From NCBI RefSeq assembly GCF_901538265.1, contig NZ_LR593886.1, positions 806,001 to 870,000 of the forward strand: a stretch of 64,000 nt of DNA, written 5' to 3'. The stretch comes from Gemmata massiliana (GTDB lineage: Bacteria > Planctomycetota > Planctomycetia > Gemmatales > Gemmataceae). The notes under the pieces are model-generated. The model saw only the letters and a list, made by a program, of their open reading frames with translations, made no database searches and was not told the origin of the DNA. The position numbers and the translations under genes were made by a program. Below are positions 57,837-64,000 of this stretch, one piece after another (the stretch's first letter is position 1; each line of letters begins with the position of its first letter).

Positions 57837-58997
57837 GTGCGCGTTGCTCATTTCGATTGTTTCAGCGGCATCAGCGGGGACATGGTTCTCGGCGCGGTGA
57901 TCGACGCGGGCGTGCCGGCCGACGCGATCCGAGCCGCGCTCGATTCGCTCGGTTTGCCCATTCAGCTCGAAGTAGAACGTGTGAAGCGGTGCGGGTTCGC
58001 GGCGACGAAAGCGACCGTCGAGGCCGCGGACCAGGAGGACTACCGCTTCCTGCCGGACGTGGAGGCGATTCTCGCGAAGGGGGCGCTCACGCCCAAACAG
58101 CGCGAACTCGCGACGGCGATCTTCCGCAAGGTCGCGGTCGCGGAATCGGTCGCCCACGGGATGCCGCTCGAACGGGTCCACTTCCACGAGGTCGGGGCGC
58201 TCGACAGCATCGCGGACATCGTCGGCGCGGCGGTCGGTTTGGACCTGCTCGGGGTAGAGAAGTTCACCAGTTCGCCGGTCCCCACCGGGAGCGGAACGGT
58301 CAAGTGTGCCCACGGCATCATGCCCGTTCCGACCCCGGGTACTGCGGAACTGCTGAAGGGCGTGCCGCTCGCGCCGTCTGTTATCAAAACCGAACTCACT
58401 ACGCCCACCGGCGCGGCAATCCTGACCACCGTCGTGACGGAGTACACGGCCACTCCCGTGATGACCATCGAGCGTATCGGGCACGGGTCGGGCACCAAGG
58501 ACTTCATCGAGCAACCGAACTTATTGCGCCTGATGGTGGGCACAGCGGCTGCCGAGCGGGGCCAGACCGAAGTTGATACCGTCGCGGTGCTGGAAACGAA
58601 CCTGGACGACATCGCGCCGGAGGTGATCGGCTTCTGTACGGAGCGTCTGTTCGCGTGCGGGGCGCTCGACGTTTTCGCGGTGCCAATTCAGATGAAGAAG
58701 GGCCGGCCCGGGGTGCTTCTCAGCGTGATCTGCGCGCCCGACAAGGTGAACGAACTCGAAGCGATCCTGTTCCGCGAAACGGGCACGTTCGGCGTCCGCC
58801 GCACGACCGCGACGCGGGCGAAGTTGCGGCGCGAGGCCGTCACGGTGGAGACGCCGTGGGGGGTAGTTCGGGCCAAGCGCGGGTGGCGCGCGGACGGGTT
58901 CGCGGTGCTCACGCCCGAGTACGAGGACTGCGCCCGGGTCGCGCGCGAGCACAACGTTCCGCTGCGCGACGTGTTCGCGGCCGTGGCCCGAGCGTGA
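57837..58997 (+). CDS. larC: Nickel pincer cofactor biosynthesis protein LarC
   Basis: A 386-residue protein, full length. LarC inserts nickel into the pyridinium dithiocarboxylate cofactor of lactate racemase and related enzymes. Family motifs are HFDCFSGISGDMVLGA, VHFHEVGALDSIADIVG, SPVPTGSGTVKCAHGIMPVPTPGTAELL, TELTTPTGAAILTT and ETNLDDIAPEVIG. The GTG start at 57837 follows GGAGG by 8 bases. The gene is one uninterrupted frame; in some lactobacilli LarC1 and LarC2 are joined by ribosomal frameshifting. No larA, larB or larE is in the window. Confidence 0.95.
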   Translation: MRVAHFDCFSGISGDMVLGAVIDAGVPADAIRAALDSLGLPIQLEVERVKRCGFAATKATVEAADQEDYRFLPDVEAILAKGALTPKQRELATAIFRKVAVAESVAHGMPLERVHFHEVGALDSIADIVGAAVGLDLLGVEKFTSSPVPTGSGTVKCAHGIMPVPTPGTAELLKGVPLAPSVIKTELTTPTGAAILTTVVTEYTATPVMTIERIGHGSGTKDFIEQPNLLRLMVGTAAAERGQTEVDTVAVLETNLDDIAPEVIGFCTERLFACGALDVFAVPIQMKKGRPGVLLSVICAPDKVNELEAILFRETGTFGVRRTTATRAKLRREAVTVETPWGVVRAKRGWRADGFAVLTPEYEDCARVAREHNVPLRDVFAAVARA

Positions 58998-59004
58998 TCC
59001 CGCG

Positions 59005-61095
59005 TCACTTCGGCTTCGCGCTGCCGCCCGGTTTCGGGCGCTGGTGGAGCACGGGGCGCGGTTTGGCCCCGACGTGTACGACGAGTGCCCGCGTGTCGTG
59101 CCCGCTCAGCCCGCGCTCCATCGGCGTGAACGATGCCGAGAACCGAACGTGGATCGTGACCCGTGTGTCCGCCGGCAGGTCGACCGGCTCCCACTCCACG
59201 TTCACCGCACGCAGCTCGTCGGTCGCGCTCGCGGATAGCGGCTTGCGGGTGCGGTTCGGTAGTTCGACTTCTGCCACAATTTTCGGAACCTGGCCGAGGT
59301 GGTTCGGCATGACGCTGCGGGCCAGTTCGATCCGCTGGCACCCTTGAAGGTCGCCCAGCGTGCCCACGAACCGGGCGCCCTCGGTCGGAACCCAGCCGTC
59401 CGCGGTGAGCCCCTCGACGCGGAGCGCCTTGCGCGCGTAGGTCGTAACCGTTCGGCCGTGAATCTGGTACTCGCCGATTTTGAGCAGGTGCGCTTCGCAG
59501 TACGCACGCAGCGCGGGGCGCACCCGTTCCATCGCTTCGTCATAGGGGTATTTGAAGTGGCCGGGGATCGCGCCTTTGAGAACCGCGAAGTCGCACCGCT
59601 CCAACCGCCGTAAGCTGTCTTCCTCGTTTTCCGCGAAGATCGAGGTGCCGTCGGCGTACTCGGCCCACCGCCCGGACCGCTCGAACTCCAGAACCTGGAG
59701 CCCCCGACCGACCACATCGTGCGTGCTGGCGTCGTTGAACACTTCGGGCGCGTCAAAATTCTTCTTGGCGCGCGTATCGATCACGTCCTGGAGCAGTTGC
59801 ATGGTGCGCCGCCCGTCGTCCCCGAGCTTCGTATACAGGGACGGGGTTGCCGCGTGGGTCAGGAACGTCCCGGTTCCCAGAAGGAGCGCGGCGCCCGCGC
59901 CGGTACTCAGCGCCCAGCGCGGGGCGCGTGGTGCGGACGCGATTAGGGGTGCGAGGACCGCCCAGATGATTCCTGGCAGGAGCACGTCGCCCACGACCGG
60001 GGACTTGATGGCCCCTATGTTCAGAACCACAAAGGGAACCCCGAACCCCAGGAGCGCGACCGGGAGCACCGCGGCCCGTCGCGTTCCGGTTCGGTCGGGC
60101 GCACCGGTGCGAGCGAACCCGAGGGAGCCGAGTGCCCCCAGTGCCCCCGCCACCCACCAGAACGCCGGCCCCGTGTGGTCCCGAACGACGGACCGCGGGT
60201 AGTAGTACGCGGCGTCGCTCCACTGGTGGATTCCTTCCTCCGCGGCCCGGATGTTCTTCTCCGACGACGTGATGTGTCCGACCACGTAATAGGCTTTGAT
60301 GGCCTCGCGCTGTTTGATGAGCACGGGCCAGGTCACCAGAACGAGTAGCCCGGTGGCGATCACCCACCCGCGCAACCGGCGGGCAGTGCGGGCGCGCGAG
60401 TCCGGGTCGGAGCGCGCTACCCACCAGACCAGCAGGCCCGCCGCGATCGCGCTCAGCATCCCGCCGATGTACACGGCCGTAATGAAGCGGAAAAGGACGA
60501 CCACACTGGCGCACGCACCAACGACGGCCGCCCACCGCGCGTTCAGCAGAACCCGGGACCGGATGAGGGCACAGAGGAGCGTGCCGTACAAGCAGAACGC
60601 GGTGAAGTCCATCCGGAAATCGAACGCGCCGCCGGCCGTGAGGAACACCGTGCTCAGCGTGAGCGTCAGCCCGAGTCCCGCGAGCGCCGCCCACCAGTTC
60701 CGGGTCAGCCACAGAACGGTCGCGACGAGCGCGCACTGGAACAGCACAAAGTGAGCGAAGTTCACGCTCAACACGCTCACGCGATCGTGGCCCAAGATCA
60801 CACAGTGGATCGCGCCCTGCACGGGCAACAGGATTCCGGTCGCGTGGGGCTTGGCCAAACAGGACCGGATCGCGGGGAACAATCCCTGATCCGACGCATC
60901 GTGAACGATTCGGTAGGCCTGCGTGATGTACGCGGTCTGATCGTAGTGGCCGGGGAAGGCCCACGCGATCTCGCGCCGCGCATAAGACACGAGCGTCGCC
61001 AACTCGACGGCAACGAGTGCTCCGACGACCACCCACCCCCACCAACCGGGCGACGCTTCGGGCTTCGGACCCGGGTTCGAGAGTGGTTCGTCCAT
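59005..61095 (-). CDS. Polytopic GT-C-like membrane protein
   Basis: A 696-residue protein. About ten membrane segments occupy residues 18-430, beginning WWGWVVVGALVAVELATLVSY. The first luminal loop holds an AFPGHYDQTAYITQAYRI stretch, in which the acidic residue is typical of GT-C glycosyltransferases (lipid-linked sugar donors). The remaining 260 residues are soluble: an alpha/beta part (FNDASTHDVVGRGLQVLEF, CDFAVLKGAIPGHFKYPYDEAMERV) and a beta-rich end (RVTIHVRFSASFTPMERGLSGHD). The substrate is unknown; protein or lipid glycosylation is plausible. It converges on larC with 7 bp between stops. Confidence 0.75.
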   Translation of the reverse strand: MDEPLSNPGPKPEASPGWWGWVVVGALVAVELATLVSYARREIAWAFPGHYDQTAYITQAYRIVHDASDQGLFPAIRSCLAKPHATGILLPVQGAIHCVILGHDRVSVLSVNFAHFVLFQCALVATVLWLTRNWWAALAGLGLTLTLSTVFLTAGGAFDFRMDFTAFCLYGTLLCALIRSRVLLNARWAAVVGACASVVVLFRFITAVYIGGMLSAIAAGLLVWWVARSDPDSRARTARRLRGWVIATGLLVLVTWPVLIKQREAIKAYYVVGHITSSEKNIRAAEEGIHQWSDAAYYYPRSVVRDHTGPAFWWVAGALGALGSLGFARTGAPDRTGTRRAAVLPVALLGFGVPFVVLNIGAIKSPVVGDVLLPGIIWAVLAPLIASAPRAPRWALSTGAGAALLLGTGTFLTHAATPSLYTKLGDDGRRTMQLLQDVIDTRAKKNFDAPEVFNDASTHDVVGRGLQVLEFERSGRWAEYADGTSIFAENEEDSLRRLERCDFAVLKGAIPGHFKYPYDEAMERVRPALRAYCEAHLLKIGEYQIHGRTVTTYARKALRVEGLTADGWVPTEGARFVGTLGDLQGCQRIELARSVMPNHLGQVPKIVAEVELPNRTRKPLSASATDELRAVNVEWEPVDLPADTRVTIHVRFSASFTPMERGLSGHDTRALVVHVGAKPRPVLHQRPKPGGSAKPK

Positions 61096-61240
61096 GAGCC
61101 GACCTCACAAGGCAATTTTTCGGGGACCACCGGCTTTCGGGGCGCGACGACCGGGCAAAAACGCGAGGCAGGGTACTGTGCGCAGTCTCGGCCCGTCAAG
61201 GCACACCGCGGGTACGGGTAGTGGGTCCGACAAAAATGAG

Positions 61241-61282
61241 AACGCGACGCGGGCCGGAAATAATCCCGGCCCGCGTCGCGTT
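61241..61282 (-). terminator. Strong terminator of the pseudo-receiver gene
   Basis: Perfect 17-bp arms (AACGCGACGCGGGCCGG at 61241-61257 and its complement at 61266-61282) are followed on the minus strand by TCTCATTTTT. It lies 26 bp after the stop of the 61309-61716 gene. Confidence 0.85.
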
Positions 61283-61308
61283 TCATTCTGTTTTAATCAG
61301 ACTCGCGT

Positions 61309-61716
61309 TTAGATGTGGACCCGCGGGAGGCGATCCCCCAGTTGGTCCATGAGAGACTTCGCACTCACTGCTCGGCTCACGACCAGGTCGAAACCGGCCG
61401 CTCGCGCTTGGGCATTGCGAACGTCACCGTCTGTGACCGCAACGAAGAGTGGATGGCTCCCCGGTGTGTAGTAGCGCTCTTTTGCTTCGCGCATCGTCGG
61501 TTCAGCGACGATCACGGCGTCCGGTTGAATGTGGTCGTCTGTGCTCGTATCTCCCGCGAAACGGACTTCGATCTCGGCCCCTTGGTGCTCAAGAGCTTCG
61601 GCCAGGGCCACTGCGTCGCCAGTACGGTTATCGGTCGCAACAACCAACAAACGGGGCGGAGTCGCGAACCGGGATTCGGCACGAACTTCAGAAATCGCTC
61701 GGCTATTCGTTCTCAT
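61309..61716 (-). CDS. Receiver-like domain protein lacking the phosphorylation site
   Basis: A 135-residue protein with an alpha/beta receiver-like pattern: RLLVVATDNRTGDAVALAEALEHQG, PDAVIVAEPTMREA, PLFVAVTDGDVRNAQARAAG, DLVVSRAVSAKSL. The position of the phosphoacceptor Asp (strand 3) reads VIVAEPT and the usual KP after strand 5 reads SRAV, so phosphorylation is not expected. It may be a pseudo-receiver that signals by binding. GAGG lies 7 bases before the ATG at 61716. It is divergent from alaS. Confidence 0.7.
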   Translation of the reverse strand: MRTNSRAISEVRAESRFATPPRLLVVATDNRTGDAVALAEALEHQGAEIEVRFAGDTSTDDHIQPDAVIVAEPTMREAKERYYTPGSHPLFVAVTDGDVRNAQARAAGFDLVVSRAVSAKSLMDQLGDRLPRVHI

Positions 61717-62027
61717 CGGAAACCTCAATCTGGGGCGAGTGCCCCACCGCGATTGCGGCAAATGACAGGCGATTGTGGACCACCGGCACGAGGCCGCGTC
61801 CAGATAGCTTTACCGTACCCTACTCATCGACCTTTCACAACTCCTTTTTCTCTCATAAATGACAGGCTTGTGAAAAAAGTGCGTCACCAACCCGAACCAG
61901 TAGCCCGTACCACCGGTTGATGGTTACGGTCGCGGCCCTTGAACTTTCGTTCCGAATCCGTGTCCTTTTCGATAACCGGCTCCGGGGACTAACTGCCATC
62001 ACGGAGCGCCAAACCACGGGTTCTGTC
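61717..62027. other. Intergenic gap, 311 bp, upstream of alaS
   Basis: It separates the divergent pseudo-receiver gene from alaS. It is relatively AT-rich around 61790-61880. The word AAATGACAGGC occurs twice (61759 and 61856 region). No T-box-like or other recognisable leader RNA was found, and no gene. Confidence 0.5.
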
Positions 62028-64000
62028 ATGCTCTCTTCCAGCGAAATCCGCCAGCAGTTCATCGACTTCTTTTGCAAGAAGCACGGGCACACGAACATCG
62101 CGTCGTCCCCGGTGGTACCGCACGACGACCCCACGCTGCTGTTCGCCAACGCGGGCATGAACCAGTTCAAGCCGTACTTCCTCGGCACCGAGAAACCGCC
62201 CCACGTTCGGGTCGCGAACACGCAGAAGTGCATCCGCGCGGGCGGGAAGCACAACGACCTCGACGACGTGGGTAAGGACACGTACCACCACACGTTCTTC
62301 GAGATGCTCGGGAACTGGAGCTTCGGGGACTACTTCAAGAAGGAAGCGATCGCGTGGGCGTGGGAGCTGCTCACGCAGGTGTGGAAGCTCGACCCGACGC
62401 GGCTACACGTCACCGTGTTCGAGGGCGACCCGGGCGCGAACATCCCGCGCGACGACGAGGCCGCGGGGTACTGGAAAGAGGTCGGCGTGCCCGAGTCGCA
62501 CATCCACCTCGGTAACAAGAAGGACAACTTCTGGGAGATGGGCAACACCGGGCCGTGCGGTCCCTGCACCGAGGTGCACTACGACCACACGCCGGACAAG
62601 AGCGGCGGGCCGCTCGTAAACGGAGGAACGGACAAGGTCATCGAGATCTGGAACCTCGTGTTCATCCAGTTCAACCGGAACGAGGACCAGAGCCTCACGC
62701 CGCTGCCGGCGCAGCACGTCGATACGGGCATGGGCTTCGAGCGGATCACGAAGGTGATCCAGGGGAAGAACAGCAACTACGACACCGATGTGTTCATGCC
62801 GCTGTTCGCGGCGATTCACAAGGTCACGAAGAGCGACAAGCCCTACGGGGGCGTGCTCGAAGACCTGAAGGACACCGCGTACCGCGTGATCGCGGACCAC
62901 ATCCGGACGCTTACGTTCGCGCTCACGGACGGCGCGACCATCGGCAACGTCGGCCGCGATTATGTGCTGAAGCGCATCCTACGCCGGGCCGAGCGCTACG
63001 GCTACCAGGTGCTCGGCACGACCGAACCGTTCCTGTACCAGCTCGTGCCAACGGTGGTGGAGCACTTCGGCGATGCGTTCCCGGAACTGAAGAAGAACCC
63101 GCACAAGGTCATCGATCAGATCCGCGACGAGGAGCTGGCGTTCCTGCGCACGCTGCGCCGCGGGATCACGCTGTTCGACCGCATCGCGGGGGAGATGAAG
63201 AAGACCGGCCGCACGCAGGTGAGCGGCGAGGAGGCGTTCAAGCTCCACGACACCTACGGCGTACTCATCGACATCACGCAGCAGATGGCCCAGGAGCAGG
63301 GGCTGACGGTGGACGTGCCCGGGTTTGAAGAGGCCATGAAGCGCGCCCAAGATCTGGCGCGTGGGGGCGGGAAGAAATTCGTGGTGACGGCCGTGAAGGG
63401 CGACTTGCCCGCAACGGACGATCTGCCCAAGTTCGGTAGCGCCCCCGTAAGCGCGAAGGTGCTCGGCTGGGTGAAGGACAACGCGGTCGTGACGTCCGGT
63501 AAACTCGCGGCGGGCGAAAACGTCGCGCTGCTACTCGACCGGACATGTTTCTACGGCGAGCAAGGCGGGCAGGTCGGCGATACGGGTACGATCCGCTCGG
63601 CGGGTGCCGATTTCGAGGTGGAAGAGACGCAGCGGCTCGGCGAAACGGTACTCCACGTCGGCACGCTGCACGAGGGCGAGCTGTCCGTCGGGGACACGGT
63701 CGAAGCGATCCAGACGACCTCGCGCCGCATCGACATCATGCGGAACCACACCGCCACGCACTTGCTGAACCTCGCTCTGCGCGAGGTTCTGGGCAGCCAC
63801 GTCGAGCAGAAGGGCTCGCTCGTGGACGAAACCAAGACGCGCTTCGATTTCAGCCACGACAAGCCGGTCACGGCGGAACAGCTCCAGGAGATCGAGCGCC
63901 GGGTGAACCGGCAGGTCGTGCTCGATCAGCCCGTTGCTGCCGTCGTGCTGCCGCTCGCACAGGCTCAGAAGTTGCCCGGCGTGCGCGCGGTGTTCGGCGA
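62028..64000 (+). CDS. alaS: Alanyl-tRNA synthetase, N-terminal two thirds (runs off window)
   Basis: At least 657 residues, continuing past the window edge; the complete family has about 870-900. It charges tRNA-Ala. The class II catalytic domain is clear: MLSSSEIRQQFIDFF, LLFANAGMNQFKPYFLG, NTQKCIRAGGKHNDLDDVG, HHTFFEMLGNWSFGDYF and NTGPCGPCTEVHYD. The middle part has the tRNA-recognition helices (DHIRTLTFALTDG, NVGRDYVLKRILRRAERYG). The editing domain begins with RNHTATHLLNLALREVLG, carrying the HxxxH metal site that clears Ser- and Gly-tRNA-Ala. The start at 62028 matches the family N-terminus. Confidence 0.97.
   Translation, partial: MLSSSEIRQQFIDFFCKKHGHTNIASSPVVPHDDPTLLFANAGMNQFKPYFLGTEKPPHVRVANTQKCIRAGGKHNDLDDVGKDTYHHTFFEMLGNWSFGDYFKKEAIAWAWELLTQVWKLDPTRLHVTVFEGDPGANIPRDDEAAGYWKEVGVPESHIHLGNKKDNFWEMGNTGPCGPCTEVHYDHTPDKSGGPLVNGGTDKVIEIWNLVFIQFNRNEDQSLTPLPAQHVDTGMGFERITKVIQGKNSNYDTDVFMPLFAAIHKVTKSDKPYGGVLEDLKDTAYRVIADHIRTLTFALTDGATIGNVGRDYVLKRILRRAERYGYQVLGTTEPFLYQLVPTVVEHFGDAFPELKKNPHKVIDQIRDEELAFLRTLRRGITLFDRIAGEMKKTGRTQVSGEEAFKLHDTYGVLIDITQQMAQEQGLTVDVPGFEEAMKRAQDLARGGGKKFVVTAVKGDLPATDDLPKFGSAPVSAKVLGWVKDNAVVTSGKLAAGENVALLLDRTCFYGEQGGQVGDTGTIRSAGADFEVEETQRLGETVLHVGTLHEGELSVGDTVEAIQTTSRRIDIMRNHTATHLLNLALREVLGSHVEQKGSLVDETKTRFDFSHDKPVTAEQLQEIERRVNRQVVLDQPVAAVVLPLAQAQKLPGVRAVFG

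Noticed and set aside
57744..58514. Upstream extension of the DUF362 fusion frame by about 257 codons
   Set aside because: It is antisense to larC and has no domain signal; the GTG at 57743 with GGAGG 7 bases away is the better start.
61717..62027. T-box leader controlling alaS
   Set aside because: No specifier loop, T-box sequence or terminator/antiterminator pair could be found.

Overview
The window is a GC-rich (roughly 64% by eye) bacterial chromosome segment that looks like a planctomycete of the Gemmata group. The evidence is the gene content: Tat-exported DUF1501 proteins, a DUF1549/DUF1553-type cytochrome-like protein, DUF1080 proteins, a c-type haem motif fused to a WD40 propeller, an ECF sigma factor fused to a membrane and extracytoplasmic domain, a TIGR04222-type protein, a TIGR03067-like lipoprotein and very large membrane-anchored caspase-like proteins. 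No phage, insertion sequence, CRISPR array or rRNA was seen.

Left part (1-18,600): a truncated TIGR04222-like gene, the ECF sigma fusion, a stand-alone Clp-N protein, a secreted protein, RdgB, an acyltransferase, a serine hydrolase, a small TPR-like protein, a HtrA/DegP protease, a GYF_2 membrane protein and a lipoprotein. From 12,879 to 18,582 lies a broken-up complex I cluster on the minus strand, transcribed nuoI-nuoA-nuoB-nuoC, then an unusual membrane protein whose N-terminus may be ubiquitin-like, then nuoD after an SGNH hydrolase gene on the opposite strand.

Central part (18,600-34,000): two giant minus-strand genes (1,626 and 1,560 residues) encode paralogous single-pass proteins with degenerate caspase-like domains; the first also carries a von Willebrand A domain with a complete MIDAS. 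Divergent from them run a formylglycine-generating-enzyme-like (FGE-like) protein, a double-receiver response regulator and a ParA/MinD-like ATPase. This is the most unusual block. It is followed by two DUF5684-like membrane proteins and a compact RNA ligase-like nucleotidyltransferase.

Right part (33,800-64,000): typical planctomycete secreted proteins (two DUF1501, DUF1080, DUF1549/1553, cytochrome-WD40, a ricin-like lectin, a glycine-rich repeat protein) interspersed with housekeeping genes: der, an SDR, a trehalose-phosphate-synthase-like GT20, an alpha/beta hydrolase, tRNA-Leu(GAG), an ADP-ribosylglycohydrolase, a terpene-cyclase-like/DUF362 fusion, larC, a polytopic GT-C-like protein, a pseudo-receiver protein and the first two thirds of alaS.

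Many intergenic gaps hold long, nearly perfect inverted repeats, some built from short words that recur inside each arm. Several look like more than ordinary terminators and are reported separately. Most genes stand alone or in pairs; the clear operon-like sets are nuoIABC, the giant pair, the FGE/receiver/ParA set, and the DUF5684/RNA ligase set.
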